Shown in pieces: positions 1 through 5,691 of a stretch of 5,691 bases of DNA. The position numbers and the translations under genes were made by a program. Under the pieces are notes generated by a model. It searched no databases, was not told where the DNA came from, and saw only the letters and a program-made list of their open reading frames with translations. This DNA is from an uncultured Ruminococcus sp. GTDB taxonomy: Bacteria > Bacillota > Clostridia > Oscillospirales > Acutalibacteraceae. How positions within the stretch are numbered: position 1 is the stretch's first letter; each line of letters begins with the position of its first letter. Location: contig CADBSZ010000116.1 in NCBI GenBank assembly GCA_902797525.1, forward strand, positions 1 through 5,691, read 5' to 3'.

Positions 1-1023
1 GAATTTTTGAAAGGCGGTCGGGAGCGCATAGACCTCGCGCAGTTCTTCCTCCGAAGCCCACACAAAGCCGCCGCCCGGCTCCTCTGCCGTCACGCGCCAG
101 CCTTGCATCAGCCAGTCAATGTGCGTGAACACATGCTTGGCGTTTTTGATATAGGCGACGCCTTCCGCGCGCAGTCCGCGCTGTTGAAGCCACATGCGGA
201 TTTCGGCCTCCGTCAAGTAGCCTTCTGCGTTCGGAAGCTGATACATTCCCGACAGCAAACCGCTGCCGCCGCGTTTTTCAATGGCGGTTTTGCCGTTCGG
301 CGCGGTTATCAGCAAAACGGTTTTCTTTTCTTGGCGGCGCTTGGTCTGTTTGACGCGCACGGGAATTTCAGCCGTCAGGTTTTCTTTGTATGCTGTGCAG
401 CTTTGGCGGACGGGACACGCCTTGCAATCCGGCTCGCCGTTTGGCAGGCAAACGGTTTCGCCCAGCTCCATTAAGGCTTCGTTAAACGCGCCTGCACGGT
501 CGGGCATATTTTCGCCCAACAGCGCGGCGACCTTCTTTTTTGTGTCGGCCAGCAGCACATTTTCTCGGCTTCCGAGCACGCGCGACGCCACACGCAGAAC
601 GTTTCCGTCCACGGCGGGCACCTTTTCGTTAAAGCAAATGGAGGCAATCGCCCCCGCGGTGTACTCTCCCACGCCCGGCAGTGTAAGAATGTCGGCGTAA
701 CGCTTCGGAAACACGCCGCCGAAGTCGCGCATAATCGTTTGCGCGGCTTTTTTCAGGTTTCGGGCGCGGCTGTAGTAACCCAACCCCTCCCACAGCTTGA
801 GCAGCCGGTCGTCGTCAACGCGGCTCAGGCTTTTTACATCGGGCAGTTCGCGCATAAACCGTTCGTAATAGCGGATAACCGCTTCAATCCGCGTTTGCTG
901 GAGCATGATTTCCGACACCCACACATGATAGGGCTCGGCGTCGCGCCGCCATGGCAGGCCGCGCTTGTTTTTGTCAAACCACGCCAAAAGCGGCGCGGTG
1001 ATGGTGTTTAGTTGAGCGTGCAT
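1..1023 (-). CDS. mutY: A/G-specific adenine glycosylase MutY (3' end cut by window edge)
   Basis: MutY removes adenine mispaired with guanine or 8-oxoguanine in base-excision repair. Reading leftward from ATG 1023, 341 codons are open to the window edge. Visible in order: PWR at residues 24-26; VSEIMLQQT at 36-44 with the expected catalytic Glu at 38; helix-hairpin-helix LPGVGEYTA at 115-123; AVDGN at 137-141 with the catalytic Asp at 139; four cysteines at 192, 200, 203 and 209 for the [4Fe-4S] cluster; then a C-terminal NUDIX-like 8-oxoG recognition domain with HVFTHIDW at 297-304. The fragment ends in YALPTAFQKF, the usual near-terminal MutY motif, so probably only about ten residues are missing. 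The first cysteine gap is 7 residues, against 6 in E. coli. The start is fixed by an AAGGAG 5 bases upstream. It lies 10 bases downstream of the MATE gene, so it is likely the second gene of an operon. The identification is very secure. Confidence 0.97.
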   Translation of the reverse strand, partial: MHAQLNTITAPLLAWFDKNKRGLPWRRDAEPYHVWVSEIMLQQTRIEAVIRYYERFMRELPDVKSLSRVDDDRLLKLWEGLGYYSRARNLKKAAQTIMRDFGGVFPKRYADILTLPGVGEYTAGAIASICFNEKVPAVDGNVLRVASRVLGSRENVLLADTKKKVAALLGENMPDRAGAFNEALMELGETVCLPNGEPDCKACPVRQSCTAYKENLTAEIPVRVKQTKRRQEKKTVLLITAPNGKTAIEKRGGSGLLSGMYQLPNAEGYLTEAEIRMWLQQRGLRAEGVAYIKNAKHVFTHIDWLMQGWRVTAEEPGGGFVWASEEELREVYALPTAFQKF

Positions 1024-1028
1024 GACTT

Positions 1029-1034
1029 CTCCTT
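1029..1034 (-). promoter_or_regulatory. mutY ribosome binding site overlapping the MATE stop codon
   Basis: On the minus strand AAGGAG lies 5 bases before the mutY ATG. Its first A is the last base of the MATE stop codon TAA (1036-1034). Ribosomes finishing the MATE gene therefore stop on the mutY Shine-Dalgarno, an arrangement that commonly couples translation of the two genes. Coupling is inferred, not shown. Confidence 0.85.
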
Positions 1035-2413
1035 TAGTCGGTTTCAACCGGCGTTTCGTTTTCCGTCCGTTTCAGTTTTTTAAAGAAACGCACGGCAAAC
1101 AGCATGGTAATGGGGAACGACAGCACCAGCGCAATCGGCTGCGCCTCCTGAATCCCCTCGAGTCCGCGCAAATTGGCGAGCAGCGGCAGCAGCGGCACAA
1201 ACAGCAGTCCGCTGCGCAGAGAGGAGATAAACGACGCGCCAAACCGCTGCCCCGTGCTTTGCATCAGCATTTCCACCGCCATGCAGGGTGGCAGCAGCAG
1301 CGTTGCAAGCGCCTGCAGCCGCAGGGCGCGCGTACCGATTTCGATCACCTGCGAATCGTCGCGGAACAGCCCGATTAAGCTGCCCGAAAAGAGAATCAGC
1401 AGGGTGCAGGCGACGATGATAATTCCCTCGGCAGCGGCGCAGGTAAAATAAAAGCCCCGGCGCAGACGGTCAAACCTTTTTGCGCCGTAGTTAAACGCCG
1501 CAACGGGCTGAAAGCCCTGTCCGACGCCGAGCGCAACAGAAAACGCGAAAAACACCACGCGCGACACAATGCTCATGGCGGCAACCGCCGCGTCTCCGTA
1601 AACCGCACAATGGGAGTTGAGCAGCACGGTGGTCAGGCTGTTCAAGCCTTGCCGCAGCAGACTGGGAAAGCCTGTGGCGACGATGTTACCAACCATTCTC
1701 GGGGCGCCGTGCAAAGCTTTTTTCAGGCTCAGGCGCGTTTCGGTTTTACCCGACAAAAACATAAACAACAGCACGCCCCAGCTCACAAGCTGACTCAGCG
1801 CGGTGGAAAGCCCCGCGCCGGCAACCCCTAAGCCGCAGCCGAACATCAGCACCGGGTCGCCAGCTATGTTCAGCGCGGCGCCGACCATCAGCCCAATCAT
1901 GCCAAGGTACGCCCTGCCCTCATAACGAAGTAAATTATTGAGCGTAAAGCCGGAGCATAAAAACGGCGCAGAAAGCAAAATATAAAAGATGTAGGTTTTG
2001 GCAAACGGCGCAATGGTGGCGGTGCTGCCGAGCAGCGTCACAATGCCGTCGAGCCAAACAAAGCCGATGACGCCAATCAGCACGCCGCACAACAGTGAGG
2101 CAAAAAAGCCTGCCGAAGCAAATGCGGACGCGCGTTCCCTGTCCTTTGCACCGAGGGCGCGCGACAAAATACTGCCTGCACCCTGACCGAAGCAAAAGCC
2201 GAACGCCTGAATCACCGCCATAAAACCGAACACCACGCCCACCGCGCCGCTGGCGCTGGTGCCAAGCCGGCCGACAAAGGCGGTGTCAACTAAGTTGTAA
2301 ATATTGGTGACAAGCATGGAAATAACCGACGGCACGGAAAGCGCAAGCACCAACCGCGGAATCGGCGTTTTCGTCATTCTGTCAAATTGTGATGTTCCGT
2401 TTTTCTGTTTCAT
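1034..2413 (-). CDS. MATE family multidrug/sodium antiporter-type efflux protein
   Basis: A 459-residue polytopic inner-membrane protein, the usual length for the MATE family (12 transmembrane helices in two six-helix MatE halves). The first half starts at TPIPRLVLALSVPSV (16-30) and contains NIYNLVDTAFVGRLG (37-51). GDPVLMFGCGLGVAGAG (185-201) is the family's typical TM5-TM6 signature. The second half (about 240-440) contains GQGFQPVAAFNYGA (298-311). MATE proteins expel cationic drugs or metabolites in exchange for Na+ or H+; the substrate here cannot be told. No signal peptide is expected. The start at 2413 follows an AGAGAGG at 2426-2432, with a rather long 12-base spacer. Met13 is a possible alternative start but has no Shine-Dalgarno. 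A strong promoter lies immediately upstream, and mutY follows after 10 bases. The subgroup is NorM/DinF/MepA-like, and I do not assign a specific gene name. Confidence 0.93.
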   Translation of the reverse strand: MKQKNGTSQFDRMTKTPIPRLVLALSVPSVISMLVTNIYNLVDTAFVGRLGTSASGAVGVVFGFMAVIQAFGFCFGQGAGSILSRALGAKDRERASAFASAGFFASLLCGVLIGVIGFVWLDGIVTLLGSTATIAPFAKTYIFYILLSAPFLCSGFTLNNLLRYEGRAYLGMIGLMVGAALNIAGDPVLMFGCGLGVAGAGLSTALSQLVSWGVLLFMFLSGKTETRLSLKKALHGAPRMVGNIVATGFPSLLRQGLNSLTTVLLNSHCAVYGDAAVAAMSIVSRVVFFAFSVALGVGQGFQPVAAFNYGAKRFDRLRRGFYFTCAAAEGIIIVACTLLILFSGSLIGLFRDDSQVIEIGTRALRLQALATLLLPPCMAVEMLMQSTGQRFGASFISSLRSGLLFVPLLPLLANLRGLEGIQEAQPIALVLSFPITMLFAVRFFKKLKRTENETPVETD

Positions 2414-2442
2414 ATTGCTGTGTAACCTCTCTTATCTCCCCT

Positions 2443-2471
2443 ATTTTATCACCCGATTCGGCCTGTGTCCA
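2443..2471 (-). promoter_or_regulatory. Sigma-A promoter for the MATE-mutY operon
   Basis: On the minus strand TGGACA (2471-2466) and TAAAAT (2448-2443) are separated by exactly 17 bases. Each differs from the TTGACA/TATAAT consensus at one position. Transcription should start near 2436, giving a leader of only about 22 bases that just contains the AGAGAGG ribosome binding site. It is the only good leftward promoter seen between the divergent genes. Confidence 0.75.
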
Positions 2472-2524
2472 GCGTTATTTTGTGTTCGCTCCGCGCAACG
2501 TGATATGCATTCACCTTTCGGTCA

Positions 2525-2553
2525 TTGACGGACGGGGGTTGAAATGTTATAAT
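2525..2553 (+). promoter_or_regulatory. Sigma-A promoter for the asparagine-synthetase-like gene
   Basis: TTGACG (2525-2530), a 17-base spacer and a perfect TATAAT (2548-2553) give a near-consensus housekeeping promoter. Start is expected near 2560, with a leader of about 35 bases. It is divergent from the MATE promoter, with 53 bases between the two -35 boxes. Confidence 0.82.
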
Positions 2554-2566
2554 TTTAACGGTTAAA
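2554..2566. promoter_or_regulatory. Candidate operator palindrome at the asnB-like transcription start
   Basis: TTTAAC-G-GTTAAA is a perfect inverted repeat with 6-base arms and one central base. It begins immediately after the TATAAT box and is centred on the predicted start point (about 2560). A repressor bound here would block promoter clearance. No regulator gene is in the window, so this assignment is inference from position and symmetry only. Confidence 0.35.
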
Positions 2567-2582
2567 TGACAAAATTCGACAC

Positions 2583-2587
2583 GGAGG
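2583..2587 (+). promoter_or_regulatory. Ribosome binding site of the asnB-like gene, fixing its short N-terminus
   Basis: GGAGG lies 7 bases before ATG 2595. Because an in-frame TAA (2556-2558) precedes it, with no other start between, this site confirms that the protein really begins at MSNTVQ and does not have an unannotated amidotransferase N-terminus. Confidence 0.9.
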
Positions 2588-2594
2588 AAAAAGT

Positions 2595-4124
2595 ATGAGC
2601 AACACCGTTCAAATCCGCTATTTCAGCGGTTACATCCGCAACTGGAAACGCCTTTGCGAGGAGCTTGGCATTGACACCACCCTTAAGCGCCGTGAGCGCG
2701 AGGAAGCGATTTTGACAAAAGCGTATCAAACGTGGCGCCTCGACATGATGAACCGCATTTACGGCATGTTCGCGATGGCGATTTGGGACGACGCGGCGCA
2801 AAAGCTGTTCGTCATCCGCGACCAGGTTGGTCAAAAGCAGATGTTTTACACCGTTGCGCAGGGCGAACTGCTGTGCTCGGGCGACATCAACGAAATCGCC
2901 GCCGATGCGCGCGTCAAAAAACAGCTCAACAAAAGAATGCTGCAGCACTACCTGTTTTACGGCTATCCCATCGGCGAGGAAACCTTTTATGAGGGAATTT
3001 TTAAGCTGCTGCCCGGCCACTATGTGGAGTGGGACGGCAAAAACGCGAAGGTCGTCCGCTATTGGAAGCCCGAGTTCACGCCCGACAACAGCAAGAGCGT
3101 AGAGGAATGGGCGGCTCAAATTGAAAAAACCGTTGATGAAATTTTGGACGAGGAACGCGGCGACGCCGAGGTGCCGTACAAGGAATCGTTCCTGTCGGGC
3201 GGCGTGGATTCATCCTATCTGTTCGCGGCGAGCGACGCAGCGCAGGCAAACACCATCGGCTACGAGGAATCGGGCTTTGACGAGTCCGTGCTGGCGCGCC
3301 GCACCGCCGAAGCGCTCGGCAAGCCGTTCGGCGTGAAAATGATGGGACCTGCCGAGTATTTTGATCGGATTCCCACCGTGATTGACAAGATGGGCCAACC
3401 CTTGGGCGACGCGTCCGCCGTGGCGTTCTCCATCGGCTGCTCCGCTGTGCGCGAGCACGCCGAGGTGGTGTATTCGGGTGAGGGAATCGACGAATTTTTC
3501 GGCGGCTACAATGCCCACAAGCGCGAGCTGCCCTCCGACTGGACATACCTGACCTGTTCGCACATCATGTCCGAGGAAGTGGTGAAGTCGCTGATGCGCG
3601 ACTTTGACGACAGCGTCAAGGCGGTTGATCCCGTTGCCCCCTACTGGGCGGAGGTTCAGGGGCAGGATCCGCTGGCACAAAAGCTGACAATTGACGTTTC
3701 GCTGTGGCTCGAGGGCGATATTTACCTCAACACCGACCGCACCAGCACCGCCTGCGGCATTGAACTGCACACGCCGTTTTCCGATTTGCGCCTGTTCAAT
3801 ATCGCACGCAAAATTCCTGCGGAATACAAGTTTATGAACGGCCAAAACAAATACGTGTTCCGCCTTGCGGCAAGCAGCAAGCTGCCCGACGAGGTGGCGT
3901 TCCGCAAAAAGGTCGGCTTTGCCGTTCCCGTGCGCAAGTGGCTGGCGGACGAGCAGTACAACAAGCCGATTGCGGACAAGCTGTTCGGCGAAACCTCGCA
4001 AAAGTTTTTTCATCAAGACGTTGTTCGCGACATGTGGACGCGCTATCTCGGCGGCGAGGAAACCCTGTGGAACCGCGTTTACGCCGTTTACGCGTTCCTG
4101 CTTTGGTATGATTTAAAATTTTAA
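2595..4124 (+). CDS. Asparagine-synthetase-B-like protein lacking the glutaminase Cys
   Basis: Typical AsnB couples glutamine hydrolysis in an N-terminal class II amidotransferase domain to ATP-dependent amidation of aspartate. This 509-residue protein enters that domain late. FSGYIRN (10-16) sits where AsnB has NGEIYN, followed by GMFAMAIWD (57-65) and IRDQVGQK (74-81). The opening MCGI with catalytic Cys2, and roughly the first 70 residues, are absent. The synthetase domain (about 170-505) looks functional: PP-loop SGGVDSS (201-207), FDES (228-231), SGEGIDEFFGGY (294-305) with the conserved Glu and Asp, and Lys419 near the C-terminal ATP-site region. EVRVPFLD of AsnB is here ELHTPFSD (390-397). 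The protein is therefore expected to use free ammonia or another nucleophile, or to make a non-asparagine product. I recall similar Cys-less proteins in other Clostridia, so this looks like a family and not decay. It has its own promoter and terminator and is probably monocistronic and cytosolic. Confidence 0.85.
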   Translation: MSNTVQIRYFSGYIRNWKRLCEELGIDTTLKRREREEAILTKAYQTWRLDMMNRIYGMFAMAIWDDAAQKLFVIRDQVGQKQMFYTVAQGELLCSGDINEIAADARVKKQLNKRMLQHYLFYGYPIGEETFYEGIFKLLPGHYVEWDGKNAKVVRYWKPEFTPDNSKSVEEWAAQIEKTVDEILDEERGDAEVPYKESFLSGGVDSSYLFAASDAAQANTIGYEESGFDESVLARRTAEALGKPFGVKMMGPAEYFDRIPTVIDKMGQPLGDASAVAFSIGCSAVREHAEVVYSGEGIDEFFGGYNAHKRELPSDWTYLTCSHIMSEEVVKSLMRDFDDSVKAVDPVAPYWAEVQGQDPLAQKLTIDVSLWLEGDIYLNTDRTSTACGIELHTPFSDLRLFNIARKIPAEYKFMNGQNKYVFRLAASSKLPDEVAFRKKVGFAVPVRKWLADEQYNKPIADKLFGETSQKFFHQDVVRDMWTRYLGGEETLWNRVYAVYAFLLWYDLKF

Positions 4125-4174
4125 GCAGCGTGACGGCAACCGAGTGGCTGTCAGCGCGCAAAATATGATACAGT

Positions 4175-4217
4175 AACGCCCCGCAGCGCAGAAATCTGTA
4201 CTGTGGGGCGTTTGCTT
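4175..4217 (+). terminator. Intrinsic terminator of the asnB-like gene
   Basis: AACGCCCCGCAG (4175-4186) pairs with CTGTGGGGCGTT (4201-4212): 12 base pairs including one G-U. The 14-base loop can itself form a short CAGA/TCTG stem. The T-rich TTTGCTTTTC follows. It starts 50 bases after the stop codon. A second, weaker hairpin at 4131-4153 (TGACGGC with GCTGTCA) lies between the stop codon and this terminator and has no T-run. Confidence 0.8.
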
Positions 4218-4240
4218 TTCGCGGTAATAAAGCGTATAAT
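4212..4240 (+). promoter_or_regulatory. Promoter of the 223-residue unknown gene, embedded in the terminator tail
   Basis: A perfect TATAAT (4235-4240) is preceded by a 17-base spacer and a weak -35, TTGCTT (4212-4217). The -35 box uses the last base of the terminator stem and its T-tract. Start would be near 4247, giving a leader of about 22 bases. The -10 is convincing and the -35 is poor. Confidence 0.6.
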
Positions 4241-4255
4241 GAGCACGAAAACACG

Positions 4256-4262
4256 AAAGGAG
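4256..4262 (+). promoter_or_regulatory. Ribosome binding site that decides the start at 4269
   Basis: AAAGGAG lies 6 bases before ATG 4269. Upstream in-frame ATGs at 4203 (inside the terminator stem) and 4239 (inside the -10 box) lack any Shine-Dalgarno, so the protein is 223 residues. Confidence 0.88.
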
Positions 4263-4268
4263 TTTTTC

Positions 4269-4940
4269 ATGAAAAGCTTTCAATCTGTTGCGGACTGGTC
4301 TGTTGCGGACTGGTTTGACTGGAAAAATCATAACGGAAATGACTCTGTGGAAAACAGTCATAAAAACGCGCTCAAAAAACTGGGCTGGCGCCATCCCGAT
4401 GTTTTATATTCATTTTTGGGCATTTACTGCCTCGGCTTGGAAACGCAGTCGCAGTACAAGGACAGGTTCAATCAGTTATGGGAACAGGAAAACAACGCGC
4501 GCCAAAAGCGGTACAGCCGGCAATTTTTACAAAAATGCTGCGCCGACAGCCACCTCCGGGAATTCAACAACACGCACGAGCTAAAAGATTTTTTAAGCGT
4601 TTATTACTCGCTCGGCAACCTGATTCCCGTTTGGCCGGGCGGCAATAGTGCGCGCGGCAGAGCCGGCGTTTATGATATTCCCGAGGTGTTTTTCCACCAA
4701 AAGGACGTCCGTCCGTGGGCGGAGCGTTTGCTTGAGGTTTATCCGGACGCCGCTTTATCCGACGTCGTTAAAACCAATATACTCGCCGCGGAACACGGCA
4801 GTGTTTACGCCGTGTTTGACAGTATTACTAATTTTAAAACCTGGCTTGGACACGAAGACAATTATTTTCGCTATGTATCGCACTGCATTCAGGTCATTCA
4901 AAGCCGAGAGAAACACTTGAAAAAACACCTGCGCAAATGA
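4269..4940 (+). CDS. Conserved-looking hypothetical protein, 223 residues, function unknown
   Basis: I do not recognise a firm function. The protein is predicted soluble, with no signal peptide or membrane helix, and is rich in aromatic residues. It opens with a doubled SVADW (residues 6-15), then FDWKNHNG. The middle has LGWRHPDVLYSFLG and a basic stretch with KRYSRQFLQKCC. The most motif-like part is VYYSLGNLIPVWPGGNSARG (about 110-129), followed by YDIPEVFF. The C-terminal third has FDSITNFKTW and ends in a Lys-rich helix. The SLGN-IP-P-G-N-ARG pattern faintly recalls the uncharacterised DUF6994-type proteins, from memory and unverified. Base composition is visibly more AT-rich than the asnB-like and MATE genes, which would fit recent acquisition. 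It has its own promoter and no cotranscribed partner. Codon structure, a good ribosome binding site and a consensus -10 make it a real gene. Confidence 0.75.
   Translation: MKSFQSVADWSVADWFDWKNHNGNDSVENSHKNALKKLGWRHPDVLYSFLGIYCLGLETQSQYKDRFNQLWEQENNARQKRYSRQFLQKCCADSHLREFNNTHELKDFLSVYYSLGNLIPVWPGGNSARGRAGVYDIPEVFFHQKDVRPWAERLLEVYPDAALSDVVKTNILAAEHGSVYAVFDSITNFKTWLGHEDNYFRYVSHCIQVIQSREKHLKKHLRK
4284..4313 (+). repeat. Exact 15-bp tandem duplication inside the unknown gene
   Basis: TCTGTTGCGGACTGG occurs twice without a gap (4284-4298 and 4299-4313). It is in frame and doubles SVADW. Perfect identity at all 15 bases, including third codon positions, points to a recent slippage event and not an old protein repeat. 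Confidence 0.95.
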
Positions 4941-4943
4941 CGA

Positions 4944-5052
4944 AAGCAAAAAGTGCCGGTAGGCACTCTCACCCGCCTTCGGAAAGTATGTGTGTACGGC
5001 GACATTTCTGCAACGGCGGGGTCAAAATATAGAGTTTCCTATAAAGCAAAAA
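4944..5052. other. Gene-free segment rich in inverted repeats; possible dispersed repeat or small RNA
   Basis: No credible gene fits here. It holds the 4952-4967 hairpin, a 6-bp long-range pairing of CCCGCC (4972-4977) with GGCGGG (5015-5020) enclosing 37 bases, and TATAG (5028-5032) with CTATA (5039-5043). The spurious reading frame through it (containing PAFGKYVCTATF) reminds me of short mispredicted proteins in other gut Clostridia, suggesting an intergenic repeat. That is unverified recall. No Rfam class was recognised. Confidence 0.4.
4948..4967 (-). terminator. Leftward terminator-like hairpin in the intergenic region
   Basis: AGTGCC (4952-4957) and GGCACT (4962-4967) form a 6-bp stem with a 4-base loop. 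On the minus strand this is followed by five T (4952-4948). It could be a second, downstream terminator for the PFOR transcript or the end of a small leftward RNA. On the plus strand there is no T-run, so it is unlikely to serve the unknown gene. Confidence 0.45.
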
Positions 5053-5079
5053 AACACGCCCCGGAATCCGGGGCGTGTT
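5048..5079 (-). terminator. Strong intrinsic terminator of the PFOR gene (possibly bidirectional)
   Basis: AACACGCCCCGGA (5053-5065) and its complement TCCGGGGCGTGTT (5067-5079) form a nearly perfect palindrome; allowing for a loop, about 11 GC-rich pairs form. On the minus strand seven consecutive T follow (5054-5048), starting 18 bases after the PFOR stop codon. Rightward, the stem is followed by TTGTTGTTTT (from 5078), so it may also stop transcripts of the convergent unknown gene. Confidence 0.92.
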
Positions 5080-5097
5080 GTTGTTTTGGAAAGTTGC

Positions 5098-5691
<594 letters not shown>

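Noticed and set aside
7..700. Two plus-strand open frames in the first 700 bases
   Set aside because: They are shadows of mutY, whose minus-strand translation shows all catalytic motifs in an uninterrupted frame.
2556..2594. Possibility that the asnB-like gene starts further upstream or is frameshifted from a full AsnB
   Set aside because: An in-frame TAA at 2556-2558 and a promoter directly upstream leave no room. The region 2414-2594 shows no amidotransferase-like codons.
3210..4016. Long antisense open frame (268 codons) opposite the asnB-like gene
   Set aside because: It lies wholly within a convincing gene. The frame stays open because of GC-biased third positions, it has no ribosome binding site of note, and its protein resembles nothing.
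4131..4153. Hairpin TGACGGC/GCTGTCA as a terminator
   Set aside because: There is no T-run after it, and a much better terminator follows at 4175-4217. At most it is a 3' stabilising structure.
4203..4268. Longer N-terminus for the unknown protein from ATG 4203 or 4239
   Set aside because: Those codons lie inside the terminator stem and the -10 box and have no Shine-Dalgarno, whereas ATG 4269 has AAAGGAG 6 bases before it.
4944..5052. Known riboswitch, 6S RNA or signal recognition particle RNA
   Set aside because: None of the conserved core motifs of these RNAs that I know could be matched on either strand.

Overview
The window suggests a moderately GC-rich anaerobic Firmicute of the class Clostridia, most likely Oscillospiraceae/Ruminococcaceae-like. 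The evidence is a pyruvate:ferredoxin oxidoreductase gene, strong AGGAGG-type ribosome binding sites, consensus sigma-A promoters, and MATE and MutY proteins of clostridial flavour. The species cannot be fixed from the sequence.

Layout. Positions 1-2413 (minus strand) hold a two-gene unit: a MATE-family multidrug exporter (2413 to 1034) followed by mutY, the A/G mismatch adenine glycosylase (1023 to the left edge, about 341 codons visible, only the extreme C-terminus missing). The MATE stop codon touches the mutY Shine-Dalgarno, so the two are probably cotranscribed and perhaps translationally coupled. Positions 2414-2594 are a divergent control region with a good promoter in each direction. 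The rightward promoter has a 13-bp palindrome sitting on its predicted start point.

Positions 2595-4124 (plus strand) encode a 509-residue asparagine-synthetase-like protein. It keeps the ATP-pyrophosphatase half but lacks the first part of the glutamine amidotransferase domain, including the catalytic Cys2. An intrinsic terminator (4175-4212) follows. It runs directly into the promoter of a 223-residue protein of unknown function (4269-4940), which carries an exact 15-bp in-frame tandem duplication near its start.

Positions 4941-5052 contain no gene but several inverted repeats, including a leftward terminator-like hairpin. This may be a dispersed repeat or a small RNA. The right end (5098-5691, minus strand) is the C-terminal 197 codons of pyruvate:ferredoxin oxidoreductase, closed by a very strong terminator at 5048-5079.

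How the genes relate. There is no obvious single pathway. MutY is DNA repair, the MATE protein is export, and PFOR is central fermentation. The most unusual gene is the Cys-less AsnB-like enzyme, which should either use free ammonia or another amine or catalyse a different ATP-dependent amide or ring-forming reaction. It appears to be a single-gene transcription unit with its own candidate operator. No CRISPR array, tRNA, rRNA, insertion sequence or phage gene was seen.
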